Part shown: positions 16,381 to 24,969 of the stretch, one piece after another
Layout: each line of letters starts with the position of its first letter
How positions within the stretch are numbered: the stretch's first letter is position 1
Assembly (NCBI RefSeq): GCF_900176515.1
Contig: NZ_FWXV01000007.1
Span: 1-64,000 of the forward strand
Direction of reading: 5' to 3'
From: Kibdelosporangium aridum
GTDB lineage: Bacteria > Actinomycetota > Actinomycetes > Mycobacteriales > Pseudonocardiaceae
Length of the DNA stretch: 64,000 bases
Notes under the pieces: model-generated
What the model was told of the DNA's origin: nothing
The model's database searches: none
The model's input: the letters and a program-made list of their open reading frames with translations, nothing else
Position numbers and translations under genes: made by a program

Positions 16381-17457
16381 ATGATGAGCCGCAGACATCT
16401 GGCGCCACTGGCGTTACTCCTCGCAGGTGCCCTGGTCGCCTGTTCGAACAGCACCCCGGCGCCCGCCACGCAGGTGATTCCGAAGACCGAGAGCGAGATC
16501 GTCAGCGCGATCGACACGGCCAAGGTCCGCAAGACGCTGACGGTCGGCGTGGACAACCCGCATTACCTGTTCCACCACGACGTCCTGGTCGCGCTCGACC
16601 GCGGCTACTTCAAAGAGGTGGGCATCGACAACGTCACCATCGTGACGACCGAGGATCCGTTGCCCGGCCTGATCGGCGGCTCGCTCGACCTCGCGTTGTA
16701 CGACACCGACACCACGATCGCGGCGGGTGTGAAGAGCCGTACGCAGCTGCGCATGCTGAGCATCTACCTCGGCGGCGAGGCGAACATCCTCGGTGTCCGG
16801 CAAGGCATCAACACACCGCAGGATCTGCGCGGCAAGACCATCACCGGCGGCCAGTTCGGCAGCCGCAACGACTTCCTGGTCCGCAAGCTGATCAGGGACG
16901 CGGGCATGAACCCGGACACCGACGTCAAGATCGTCAGCACCGGCGGGCAGTCCAACTCGCGGCTGCAGGCGATCCTGTCCGGCACGGTCGACGGCGCGGG
17001 CATCCAGTTGCGCCACAAGGGAATGCTGGAAGCGCAGGGCGGCAAGTTCCTGCTGCAGGAGACCGCTCAGGTGCCCCAGGTGGGCTGGTCGGCAGGCAAA
17101 CTCCTGGCCGAGAGCCCGGAGACGGTCGCGGCGTTCCTGCAGGCGACGCTCAAGGCGCGGCAGTTCATCGTCGATCCGCAGAACAAGGATGCCGTGCTGA
17201 ACCTGATGGCCGCCAAGGGTTTCCAGATCCCGCAGGAGTTCAAGGACGCGTACGCGGACGAGAACGCGCCGGACTACCACACCAGGGACGGCGGCTTCGA
17301 GACCGCGGACATGGACAAGTTCGTCACCGACCAGATCAACTTCAAGGTCGTGCCGTCCGGGACGAACTGGCGTCAATGGGTGGACCTGATGCCGCTCTGG
17401 CGTGCCCAGAAAGCTCTTGGCCTGCCGCTACGACCGGCCATCGGCGGCTTCCAGTAA
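16381..17457 (+). CDS. ABC substrate-binding lipoprotein, NMT1/SsuA-like
   Basis: 358 residues. AAAGGAG at 16370-16376 serves either ATG 16381 or ATG 16384. The lipobox LVAC ends at Cys21. The body is an NMT1/SsuA-type fold: YLFHHDVLVALDRGYFKEVG, then GGSLDLALYDTD and the LRGKTITGGQFGSRNDF loop. Relatives bind sulfonates, nitrate, pyrimidine precursors or aromatic acids; the ligand here is unknown. The stop codon overlaps the start of the next gene (TAATG), so the LVIVD-repeat protein is translated with it. Confidence 0.85.
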   Translation: MMSRRHLAPLALLLAGALVACSNSTPAPATQVIPKTESEIVSAIDTAKVRKTLTVGVDNPHYLFHHDVLVALDRGYFKEVGIDNVTIVTTEDPLPGLIGGSLDLALYDTDTTIAAGVKSRTQLRMLSIYLGGEANILGVRQGINTPQDLRGKTITGGQFGSRNDFLVRKLIRDAGMNPDTDVKIVSTGGQSNSRLQAILSGTVDGAGIQLRHKGMLEAQGGKFLLQETAQVPQVGWSAGKLLAESPETVAAFLQATLKARQFIVDPQNKDAVLNLMAAKGFQIPQEFKDAYADENAPDYHTRDGGFETADMDKFVTDQINFKVVPSGTNWRQWVDLMPLWRAQKALGLPLRPAIGGFQ

Positions 17458-18638
17458 TGGTCGGTACCGCCTCCGCGCACGGCTTGCGGCTGATCGCGCA
17501 CCACGACCTCGACGGCCGCGGCGACGGCATGCAGGTCATGCGCGAAGGCGATGCGCTTTACATCGGCCACAACGGAACTTCGGGCGCCGGAACGTCTATT
17601 GTGGACGTCCGTGATCCGGTGAAGCCCGAACTCGTCGCCCAGTGGCCCGCGCCACCGAACACCCATACCCACAAGGTCCAAGTCGCGGACGGCCTGCTGC
17701 TGGTCAACCACGAGGGCTTTCCGTTGCGGCCACCGGGACCGGCGGGCCCGCACGGGGCGGGGCTCGCCGTATACCGGCTGGACGATCCGTTCGCGCCGGA
17801 GCGAATCGGGTTCTGGGAATCCGGCGGACGCGGCGTGCACCGAATCGTCTGGGAAGGTGGACCACACGCGCACATGTCCGCCACCCCGGACGGCTTCAAC
17901 GACCGGATCTGGGTGGTCGTCGACCTCACCGATCCCACCAACCCGGCGCTGGTGTCCAGGTGGTGGTGGCCCGGTCAGGCTGACGGCGAGAAACCAACCT
18001 GGCCGCAAGGGAAGCGCTACGCCGCCCATCACGCGCTCGTCGCGGGCGACCGTGCGTACGTCGGCTACGACGACGCCAACATGGTCGTCCTCGACATCGC
18101 CGACATCACCATGCCGATGATGATCTCCCGCGCGGTGTGGGGTGGCGGGGCGACCCATACATGCCTGCCACTACCGGGCCGTGGCCTGGTGGTCGTGACC
18201 GACGAGCAGCAGACCGATGGTCCACGCGCGCCTGAGCGCCGCATGCACGTGATCGACGTGTCCGATGATCTCAATCCGCGCTATCTCGCGGCTTTCCCCG
18301 CCCCCGAAGGGAATTTCAACGATCGACCGCTGCGATTCGGGCCGCACAACTTCCACGAGAACCGGCGCGGGTCATACCGCAGCGAACGAATTCTGTTCGC
18401 GACGTACTTCAACGCGGGCGTGCGAGTGTACGACTTGAAGGATCCACATCATCCGGTCGAGATCGCACATTGGATATCGCAGACACCGCCTGGTTCAGCC
18501 GCGCCGCAGGCCAACGACCTGTTCGTGGACGCCGAAGGGCTGATCTGGGTCACCGACCGGGGCACCGGCGGCTTGTTCGTCCTGGAACCAGATCCTGACC
18601 TGGCCAGACTCATGCGTGACAACGAACTGCCCGGTTGA
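17457..18638 (+). CDS. LVIVD-repeat (beta-propeller-like) protein coupled to the ABC operon
   Basis: 393 residues from an ATG overlapping the previous stop by one base. It contains repeated units of the form hydrophobic-VD-(I/L/V)-x-D-P-x-x-P, for example TSIVDVRDPVKPELVAQW, VVDLTDPTNPALVSRW, MVVLDIADITMPMMISR and HVIDVSDDLNPRYLA, with His-rich loops (NTHTHK, GPHAHMSA, ATHTC, FGPHNFHEN). LVIVD repeats are found in putative surface or secreted beta-propellers of unknown role. No signal peptide is visible, so this copy looks cytoplasmic. The His-rich loops could bind metal. Coupling to a transporter suggests it acts on or senses the imported compound. Carotenoid-cleavage or selenium-binding-like propellers are the nearest fold analogies I can think of; neither is claimed. 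Confidence 0.75.
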   Translation: MVGTASAHGLRLIAHHDLDGRGDGMQVMREGDALYIGHNGTSGAGTSIVDVRDPVKPELVAQWPAPPNTHTHKVQVADGLLLVNHEGFPLRPPGPAGPHGAGLAVYRLDDPFAPERIGFWESGGRGVHRIVWEGGPHAHMSATPDGFNDRIWVVVDLTDPTNPALVSRWWWPGQADGEKPTWPQGKRYAAHHALVAGDRAYVGYDDANMVVLDIADITMPMMISRAVWGGGATHTCLPLPGRGLVVVTDEQQTDGPRAPERRMHVIDVSDDLNPRYLAAFPAPEGNFNDRPLRFGPHNFHENRRGSYRSERILFATYFNAGVRVYDLKDPHHPVEIAHWISQTPPGSAAPQANDLFVDAEGLIWVTDRGTGGLFVLEPDPDLARLMRDNELPG

Positions 18639-18794
18639 CTAGCTCGCCTTGTCCTGGTCCACCGACTCGACCTGGTCGGGCTGGGTCGCCGCTGCGGCGT
18701 CGGTCCCCTCGGCCGGCTTGGCCGCGTCCTCCTTGGGTGACTCGCCGAAATGCTCGCGGCAAAGCCGGGCAAAACGCCTGGAATGGGCTGTCAT
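18639..18794 (-). CDS. Small acidic hypothetical protein (51 aa)
   Basis: The frame runs from ATG at 18794 to TAG at 18639, with GAGG six bases before the start. The product begins with a basic part (MTAHSRRFARLCREHFGES) and continues as an Asp/Glu/Ala/Gln-rich, probably disordered tail. It abuts the convergent LVIVD gene with no gap. I do not recognise a family; the support is the ribosome binding site and amino-acid composition only. Confidence 0.4.
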   Translation of the reverse strand: MTAHSRRFARLCREHFGESPKEDAAKPAEGTDAAAATQPDQVESVDQDKAS

Positions 18795-18880
18795 CGCAAC
18801 CTCGTCATGGCCGTCTCCTCCGTGCCGCCTCCATAATTACCCATTTGGTGATCGAACTACACCGTTTATCCCGCGACACG

Positions 18881-18913
18881 CGGTCCGGGCGTCCACATGG
18901 GACACCCGGACCG
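18881..18913 (-). terminator. Long stem-loop after the peptidase-like gene
   Basis: CGGTCCGGG (18881-18889) pairs perfectly with CCCGGACCG (18905-18913), and inside it GTCC pairs with GGAC around a 5-base loop, with one mismatch between the two stems. It starts 11 bases after the stop codon of the minus-strand gene ending at 18925. Confidence 0.55.
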
Positions 18914-18924
18914 TGGTCGTCACC

Positions 18925-20415
18925 TCATGCGCCGGGTGGGACCGGCGCCGGGGCCGCCGCGCACACGGCGTCCGCCTGCCGCCCAGGCTTGCGAGCGGGC
19001 AATTCGCCGGTGGCGAGGTAGGCCGCGATCTGGTTGTCCACGCACGCGTTGCCAGTCAGGGTGTTCATGAAGTTCACCCCATCCCGCACGGCGAGCAGCC
19101 GGGCACCGGGGTACCGCGAGCGCACCTCGTAGCTACCCTCGATCGGGGCCACTGCCGACAGCGACTCGGTGACCAGCAACGCACTGTCCACTTTGGCGCC
19201 ATCGATCTGTACCGGCTTGCCCGGCTTGGCCTTCCAGAACAGGCACGGCGCGTTGAACCACGTGTTGCCCCAAGTCGCATCCGGTGCGACGGCGTACGTG
19301 CGCCAGGAGTCGGCACGCCACTGGTTCCAGTTTGTCGGCCAAGCGGTATCCGTGCAGACCAACGAGGTCAGCGCGCCGTACATGTTCTCGGCAGCGGGGT
19401 GCAGGTAGAACTGGCCGTAGAGGCCGATCAGAAGCTGCGCGTCACCGTTGTGCACCCAGTTCGAGAACGCCGAGCCAAGCAGCGTCCACGTCTGCTGGGT
19501 GTATGCCGGGTACAGGAACAGGTTGATCCACTCGGCCTGGCCGAACACACCGCCCGCAGGCTGAGCGGTGACCCGCCGCAGCTGCTCGTCCCACACCTGT
19601 CGGACCGCGTCGAGCGTGTTGCCGAGGTGGTACACGTCGTCGTGCTCAGCCAGCCACTTCAACCAGATGTCCTGGTTGCGCTGCAACGGCGGGTTCTGGT
19701 CGAAGTTCGCCGCGTAGTACCAGATCCGCCGCGGGTCGATGCTGTCGTCCAGCACCATCCGTGCCACCCGCTCCGGGTGCAACGTGCTGTAGACCTGCGC
19801 GACATACGTGCCGTACGCCTGTGCGTACAGCGATACCTTGTCGGCGCCCAGTGCCGCACGCACCAGGTCGACGTCGGCGGCGATGTCGGTCGACTTCATG
19901 TGATCGAGCAGCTCGCCGTTCTTCGCGGCGCACGCCTCGGCGTACCCCCTGGCCTTGTCCAGCCACTGCTGCTCGATCGCAGGGCTGGTCGGAATGTGTT
20001 GCGGAGCGTTGAGGCCGAGGTAGTCAGGTTGGCAGCTGATCGCTGGGGAGCTCGGCGCCACCCCGCGGCGTGCGAAACCGACCCAGTCGAACGCGTCGCC
20101 GCCGGGGACACGGGCGCCTAGCAGCGACAACTGGCACCCGCTCCCGCTGCCGTTGAGCGGGTCCGGCACTGCGACGACAGTTCCCTTGGACGCGGTCGTC
20201 TTGTGCTTGACCCTGGACACCGCGAGGGAGATCTTCCGGCCACCAGGATCGCTGTGGTTCAGCGGGACACTCAGCGTGCCGCACTCGGCGCCCGCCGCGG
20301 CCAGCGACTGGTCGGCACATGCGCCCCAAGTAATGGTGGAGGTCGTTGCTGGAGCGGCGTTCGCGGCAGGTGCTACGAACACCAAAGCCATGGCTGCAGC
20401 CAAAAATAATCTCAC
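18925..20415 (-). CDS. Secreted tripeptidyl-aminopeptidase homologue with a lost catalytic triad
   Basis: 496 residues from a GTG at 20415; residues 1-20 are a signal peptide cut near ANA-AP. The overall layout matches the secreted Streptomyces-type tripeptidyl aminopeptidases (alpha/beta-hydrolase core, large lid, conserved C-terminal domain with the late Cys pair). The nucleophile elbow, normally G-x-S-Y-G-T, reads AQAYGT at residues 198-203, so Ala200 replaces the Ser. The acid motif, normally TLDPVTP, reads SLSAVAP, and the GHG histidine motif reads VNFMN. All three catalytic positions are therefore missing while the reading frame is intact. It is likely a non-enzymatic binding protein or decoy. 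Divergent from the next gene. Confidence 0.82.
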   Translation of the reverse strand: MRLFLAAAMALVFVAPAANAAPATTSTITWGACADQSLAAAGAECGTLSVPLNHSDPGGRKISLAVSRVKHKTTASKGTVVAVPDPLNGSGSGCQLSLLGARVPGGDAFDWVGFARRGVAPSSPAISCQPDYLGLNAPQHIPTSPAIEQQWLDKARGYAEACAAKNGELLDHMKSTDIAADVDLVRAALGADKVSLYAQAYGTYVAQVYSTLHPERVARMVLDDSIDPRRIWYYAANFDQNPPLQRNQDIWLKWLAEHDDVYHLGNTLDAVRQVWDEQLRRVTAQPAGGVFGQAEWINLFLYPAYTQQTWTLLGSAFSNWVHNGDAQLLIGLYGQFYLHPAAENMYGALTSLVCTDTAWPTNWNQWRADSWRTYAVAPDATWGNTWFNAPCLFWKAKPGKPVQIDGAKVDSALLVTESLSAVAPIEGSYEVRSRYPGARLLAVRDGVNFMNTLTGNACVDNQIAAYLATGELPARKPGRQADAVCAAAPAPVPPGA

Positions 20416-20509
20416 GCCGACGAACGCTAAGTCAGTGGATGATCAAGGAAGAGCGACCTTACGCGAAAACACCGGGGGTATTGCCCGTTCGTACATTACG
20501 GTCATCCGC

Positions 20510-21097
20510 ATGAGCACCATCGCCGACCGCTATCGCAAGCACGCCGATGCCTTCGAGCGCCGGATCGCCGCCGCGCGGCCAGGCCAATGGACGTCCCCGT
20601 CACCATGCGAGAAGTGGACCGCACGGGACGTGGTCGACCACATCATCATGATGCACGGCGCGATGCTCCGCCCGGTCGGCCGCGAGCTCAGCCCCGCGCC
20701 GTCCGACGTTCTCGGTGCCTTCCAGGCGGCCCGCGCGGACGTCGAGGCCCTGCTTGACGACCCAACGGTGGCGACGACCGAATCCCCGACGCCCAGCGGC
20801 CCGATGACCGCGGAGGAGCACGTCGCCAAGGTGCTCATCGACGACCTGATCCTGCACGGCTGGGATCTGGCCAAGGCACTCGGTCAGGACGCCACGATCG
20901 ACCAGGCCGAGGTAGAGCGACTGTGGACGACGAACACCGCCATCCCGGCCGAGATGATGGCGAAGTTCCGCACGCCGGGGGCGTTCGGCCCGGGCATCGA
21001 GGTCCTGGGCCCGGAGGTGCCGGTCGCACCGGACGCGCCACTACAGGACCGGCTGCTCGGGTTGATCGGCCGCGACCCACACTGGACACACCGGTAA
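20510..21097 (+). CDS. TIGR03086/maleylpyruvate-isomerase-like metal-binding protein
   Basis: 195 residues from ATG at 20510; no good ribosome binding site precedes it, so a very short or absent leader is possible. It has the DinB/MDMPI-type four-helix pattern: WTSPSPCEKWTARDVVDHI gives the first His, and DDLILHGWDLAKALG gives the second metal-site His, as in the actinobacterial TIGR03086 family. Mycothiol-dependent chemistry is typical for the superfamily. Single gene; biological substrate unknown. Confidence 0.8.
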   Translation: MSTIADRYRKHADAFERRIAAARPGQWTSPSPCEKWTARDVVDHIIMMHGAMLRPVGRELSPAPSDVLGAFQAARADVEALLDDPTVATTESPTPSGPMTAEEHVAKVLIDDLILHGWDLAKALGQDATIDQAEVERLWTTNTAIPAEMMAKFRTPGAFGPGIEVLGPEVPVAPDAPLQDRLLGLIGRDPHWTHR

Positions 21098-21104
21098 TCC
21101 GGCG

Positions 21105-21340
21105 GTCAACGAACTGGCGAAGTCCCGCGCCTGCCCCACACCACCGCTCCTCAACAATGCGGCAGCCGATGCACCGGCAACCCAGCCATCAGCGAACTCG
21201 CAAAGCGCCACCCCGCGACGCACCCACCGCTCCTCAACCATCCGGCGGTGGGCACTCCGACAACCCTGGCCGTCAGCGAACTCGCGAAGTCCCGCCGCGG
21301 CCACACCACCCCTCACCCGCCCCCTCATACCAACACCGCC
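21105..21340. repeat. Degenerate 83-84-bp tandem repeat, about three copies
   Basis: The motif (G/A)TCA(A/G)CGAACT(C/G)GC begins at 21105, 21188 and 21272; between copies the segment CACCGCTCCTCAAC recurs. The last copy decays after about 21310. It fills the 313-bp gap 21098-21410, which otherwise holds no gene I can support. A frame on the minus strand crosses it, but the 83/84 period is not a multiple of three and it has no ribosome binding site. Confidence 0.55.
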
Positions 21341-21410
21341 CCACTCAGCCACCCCCAGCACGCCACGCCGATTACGGCAGCATCACGCCCCGGCCGATAA
21401 TCTGTCGATC

Positions 21411-22808
21411 ATGGTCCGGTTTGTCCCGCTCATGCTGTGCATGGTCCTGATCGGAGTGGTGGTCGTGGGTGAGTCGCCGGCGGTTCCCTTGACGCCCGCG
21501 GCTGCGACCGGCCCGCTGCAGCGCAGCGTGGACAACCCCCGGTACTTCGCGACGCCCGACGGCAAGCCGGTGCTGCTGACCGGCGCGCACACCTGGCAGA
21601 ACCTGCAGGACACCGGGGGGACCAATCCGCCGAAGGCGTTCGACTACCCGGGCTACCTGAACTTCCTGCAGACCAACAACCACAACTTCTTCCGGCTGTG
21701 GACGTGGGAGCAGGCCAGGTTCTCCAACGAGATCGTCAGCGACGACTACTTCACGTTCCCCATGCCGTACCTGCGGACAGGCACCGCGTTGGGGCTGGAC
21801 GGCCAGCCCAAGTTCGACCTGGACAAGTTCAACCTGGACTACTTCGCGCGCCTGCGCCAACGGGTGGTGGACGCGGGCGGGCGGGGCATCTACGTCGCGG
21901 TGATGCTGTTCAACGGCTGGAGCATCGAGTCGTGCAAAGGCCAGTTCTGCGACAACAACCCGTGGAAAGGCCACCCGTTCAACAAAGCCAACAACGTCAA
22001 CGGGATCGACGGTGACCTGAACGGCAACGACAGTGGCGAGGAAGCCCATTCGCTGGCCGTTCCCGCTGTCACCGCGAGGCAGGAAGCCTATGTGCGCAAG
22101 GTGATCGACACCGTCGGGGACCTCGACAACGTCCTGTACGAGATCGCCAACGAAGGACCGGGCGGGTCCGTTCAGTGGCAGTATCGGATGATCGAGGTCA
22201 TCAAGGCCTACGAGCGCAGCAAGGGCAAGGTTCACCCGGTCGGTATGACCTCGACCTATCCCGGCGGCGACAACAACGATCTGCTCGCGTCGCCCGCTGA
22301 CTGGATTTCGCCGAACGGCGACGTGAACAACCCGCCGGTGGCGGACGGAACCAAGGTCATCCTGTCGGACACCGACCACTTGTGCGGTCTGTGCGGCGAC
22401 AGTTCATGGCCGTGGAAGTCGTTCATCCGTGGCGAGAACCCGATCTACATGGACCCGTACGACGGCGCCTACGGCATCGGCGGGAAGATGGACGACAACA
22501 CCCAGGTGTCGATCCGGGCCAACCTCGGCCATGTCCGGGCCTACGCGGCGCGGATGGACCTCGCCACCGCCAAACCCCAGCCGAACCTGTGCTCGACCGG
22601 CTATTGCCTGTCGAATTCGCGGGAGGCACTGGTTTACAGCCCTGGCGGTGCGTTCACCGTGACCACGCCCGCCGGTCAGCTTGACGGGCAGTGGTTCGAC
22701 CCGCAAACGAGCCGAACCACTGCCGTGTCGGGGATCCACGGCGGCCAGGCGGCGAAGTTCACCCCGCCTTTCACCGGCGCCGCGGTGCTCTACCTCAAGC
22801 AGCAGTGA
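21411..22808 (+). CDS. Secreted apiosidase-like glycoside hydrolase (DUF4038-type)
   Basis: 465 residues with a signal peptide at residues 1-33. The start of the mature protein (NPRYFATPDGKPVLLTGAHTW) and the later block VLYEIANEGPGGSVQWQYRM are typical of the TIM-barrel family of putative glycoside hydrolases often annotated DUF4038 or apiosidase-like. Glu in EIANEG is the probable acid/base; a second catalytic acid would be near the later SDTDH or YMDPYDG segments. The last 90 residues (ALVYSPGGAFTV ... GQWFDPQTSR) form the small C-terminal beta domain called putative collagen-binding in this family. It probably trims plant or microbial polysaccharide outside the cell. Confidence 0.8.
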   Translation: MVRFVPLMLCMVLIGVVVVGESPAVPLTPAAATGPLQRSVDNPRYFATPDGKPVLLTGAHTWQNLQDTGGTNPPKAFDYPGYLNFLQTNNHNFFRLWTWEQARFSNEIVSDDYFTFPMPYLRTGTALGLDGQPKFDLDKFNLDYFARLRQRVVDAGGRGIYVAVMLFNGWSIESCKGQFCDNNPWKGHPFNKANNVNGIDGDLNGNDSGEEAHSLAVPAVTARQEAYVRKVIDTVGDLDNVLYEIANEGPGGSVQWQYRMIEVIKAYERSKGKVHPVGMTSTYPGGDNNDLLASPADWISPNGDVNNPPVADGTKVILSDTDHLCGLCGDSSWPWKSFIRGENPIYMDPYDGAYGIGGKMDDNTQVSIRANLGHVRAYAARMDLATAKPQPNLCSTGYCLSNSREALVYSPGGAFTVTTPAGQLDGQWFDPQTSRTTAVSGIHGGQAAKFTPPFTGAAVLYLKQQ

Positions 22809-22831
22809 CCACTTCGACTGATTACTGCTGC
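22799..22831. terminator. Shared stem-loop between convergent genes
   Basis: GCAGCAGT (22799-22806) and ACTGCTGC (22824-22831) are perfect inverted 8-mers that span both stop codons of the converging genes, leaving a 17-base loop. It is a plausible bidirectional terminator. Confidence 0.35.
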
Positions 22832-23403
22832 GCCTTGGCCGGAGCGAAACACAACGTGGTCGGCGGCTCGGGGAACGTGATGGGAGCAGCCTCGCCACAC
22901 GCCGCGTCGCCTGCGCCGTTCACGATCTTGGTGACCTTCAAGGTCTCGTCGTCGGCTGCGCCGCAGTCGGTCTTGACGAAGTCCGTGGCCGCGTTCTTGT
23001 CCTCCTTGTAGCAGGCGCCTTCTTCCATCTTGGGAACCAGGCACAGCTTCGCGTCCGGACCACGGCTGGCCGTCATGGTGTAGGAGATGTACGGGTCGGC
23101 ACAGGTGTCGGAAGTGTTGCTCAGGGCCTTGCCGACGACGTGCGTGGCAGTGCCCGAGTCGCACGCGACGGACGCATACTCCGGCTTGTCCTTCGCACCG
23201 GTGATCTTCGCGCAGTCACCGGCCTTGGCCTGCACGGCGTCGTTGGTGAAGTAGTTGTACGCGTACACACCGCCACCGATGACGATCAGCGCGATGATGC
23301 TGATCAGCCATTTCGGCAGCCCCTTCTTGCGCTTGGGCTCGGGTTGCGGCTGCTGTCCCGGCTGCTGCGGAGCCGGAGGTGGGGTGGAGACATCGCTGGA
23401 CAT
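22822..23403 (-). CDS. LppU/SCO3897-family protein
   Basis: 193 residues from ATG at 23403, with GAGGGGA upstream. A Pro/Gln-rich cytoplasmic head of about 30 residues is followed by one membrane segment (residues about 32-50) and an extracellular domain with eight Cys, in the spacing of the actinobacterial LppU family (AGDCAKI, VACDSG, CADPY, LCLVP, ACY, TDCG, ACG, LCF). The function of the family is not known. Convergent to the glycoside hydrolase gene. Confidence 0.8.
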   Translation of the reverse strand: MSSDVSTPPPAPQQPGQQPQPEPKRKKGLPKWLISIIALIVIGGGVYAYNYFTNDAVQAKAGDCAKITGAKDKPEYASVACDSGTATHVVGKALSNTSDTCADPYISYTMTASRGPDAKLCLVPKMEEGACYKEDKNAATDFVKTDCGAADDETLKVTKIVNGAGDAACGEAAPITFPEPPTTLCFAPAKAQQ

Positions 23404-23674
23404 AAGGAAGTTCCCCTCTATCGGTGCCAGGACCGCCTTCCTGGGCTAGCTAAGGCGAGCGAACACTAGACCAGACCAACTGGACGTAGTCAGCGGGGGT
23501 TACTGTCCGAACACAAGAGGGGGAAAGTCCATACCTGAGTGGACTCGAACAGGCTACGAATTGGTGTCGCAATTACACGCTGTGCCGACATCGGCACTGC
23601 TTCGGCGGCCGAACGGGTTATCGGCCACCCGGCCACATGATCACTTTACTCCTCTCGCAGTTATCGTTGTCATT
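23404..23674. other. Divergent intergenic region
   Basis: No gene is supported here. It holds the leader of the LppU-family gene and, toward the phosphoesterase, an inverted repeat AGTCCA (23526-23531)/TGGACT (23540-23545). I could not place a convincing promoter. Confidence 0.35.
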
Positions 23675-24805
23675 GTGCGAAGTCACATCCGGGAGCTGGT
23701 CCTCCTCGCTGTTCTCCTGCTGTTGTTCGGGGTTCCTTGGTGGACGCTGACCGGATCGGGAACAGCCTGGCCCGCCTGGGTTTTCGTGGCCGGAACGGTC
23801 CTCTTCGGCGCGGCGCTGGTCGCGTTCCCGGTGACGATGTACCTAGGCCACAGCCGACGGGCCAGGGATTGGGCGGCGCGCGTCGGCGACACCATGCTCG
23901 GCGCGATCTGGGTGCTGTTCGCCTGGTCGATCATCGGCCAGATCCTCGAATTGGCATTGCTCGGCATCGACGACCCGTTCCGATCCCGGATCGTCGCCGG
24001 TTTTGTCGCAATTGCCGCAGTAGTCCTGTTGAGCTGGGGCCACTTCGAGGCAATGCGGGTGCCGCGGATCCGAGCTGTCGACGTCACGATCCCCGGCCTG
24101 GGCAAAGACTTCGACGGCGCCAAGCTCGTCGTGGTCTCGGACACCCACTACGGCCCGATCAACCGAGCAGCGTGGTCGGCCAAGGTCGCGAAGGCCGTGA
24201 ACGACCTGGACGCGGACATCGTCGCGCACGCGGGCGACGTCGCCGACGGCTCACCCGCCCGCCGAAAGGACCAAGCCGCACCACTCGGCACAGTGCAGGC
24301 GCGACTCGCCAAGGTGTACATCACCGGCAACCACGAGTACTTCAGCGAAGCCCAAGCCTGGCTCGACCACATGACGGATCTCGGCTGGGAACCGTTGCAC
24401 AACAAGCACATCATGGTCACGCGAGGAACAGCCAAACTGGTCATCGCCGGCGTCGACGACGCCACAGCCAAAGGCTCAGGTATCGAAGGCCATGGCGCGG
24501 ATCTCACCAGGGCCCTGGATGGCGCAGACCCGGACCTGCCGGTGATCCTGCTTGCCCACCAACCAAAACAGATCGGTCAGGCACTCGACCGAGTCGACCT
24601 GCAGATCTCCGGGCACACCCACGGCGGCCAGATCTGGCCCTTCCACTACCTGGTCCGGATGGACCAAGGCACAGTCCACGGCCTGTCCAAGCACGGATCC
24701 CGCACCCAGCTGTACACCAGCAGCGGCAGCGGCTTCTGGGGACCTCCCTTCCGAATCTTCGCCCCCAGCGAAATCACCGTGATCACCCTGCGCGCCAACG
24801 TCTGA
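23675..24805 (+). CDS. Membrane-anchored metallophosphoesterase (YaeI-like)
   Basis: 376 residues from GTG at 23675. The frame is open back to 23561, but that extension is not hydrophobic or conserved-looking; the start remains uncertain. Four membrane segments (residues about 7-23, 29-50, 70-90, 105-125) precede a calcineurin-like domain. Metal-binding motifs appear in order: VVSDTHYG (DxH), HAGDVADG (GD), ITGNHEYF (GNHE), LLAHQP and the closing GHTHGGQIWPF. In related proteins the domain cleaves phosphodiesters, including UDP-diacylglucosamine-type lipids. It faces the cytoplasm or outside depending on topology, which I cannot decide. Single gene with a terminator after it. Confidence 0.85.
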   Translation: MRSHIRELVLLAVLLLLFGVPWWTLTGSGTAWPAWVFVAGTVLFGAALVAFPVTMYLGHSRRARDWAARVGDTMLGAIWVLFAWSIIGQILELALLGIDDPFRSRIVAGFVAIAAVVLLSWGHFEAMRVPRIRAVDVTIPGLGKDFDGAKLVVVSDTHYGPINRAAWSAKVAKAVNDLDADIVAHAGDVADGSPARRKDQAAPLGTVQARLAKVYITGNHEYFSEAQAWLDHMTDLGWEPLHNKHIMVTRGTAKLVIAGVDDATAKGSGIEGHGADLTRALDGADPDLPVILLAHQPKQIGQALDRVDLQISGHTHGGQIWPFHYLVRMDQGTVHGLSKHGSRTQLYTSSGSGFWGPPFRIFAPSEITVITLRANV

Positions 24806-24807
24806 CC

Positions 24808-24841
24808 TGAGCGGCAACGAATAGGGGTAAGCCCCCGCTCA
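24808..24841 (+). terminator. Stem-loop after the metallophosphoesterase
   Basis: TGAGCGG (24808-24814) pairs with CCGCTCA (24835-24841), and inside it GGGG-TAAG-CCCC adds a second stem. It starts three bases after the stop codon. Confidence 0.5.
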
Positions 24842-24969
24842 CGCGACGGTTGCTGTGAAGCGAGCCGGTATATGCATTGCGCTTGTCTCCCGACAAAGCC
24901 TCAGTTCGATCCGATACACATCGCTCCCTGCCTCGATCAAGTCCACAATGCACGGTCCCGGCCGGGCGT

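Noticed and set aside
21041..21361. 106-residue minus-strand gene over the 83-bp repeats
   Set aside because: The repeat period is not a multiple of three, there is no ribosome binding site, and it overlaps the end of the DinB-like gene.
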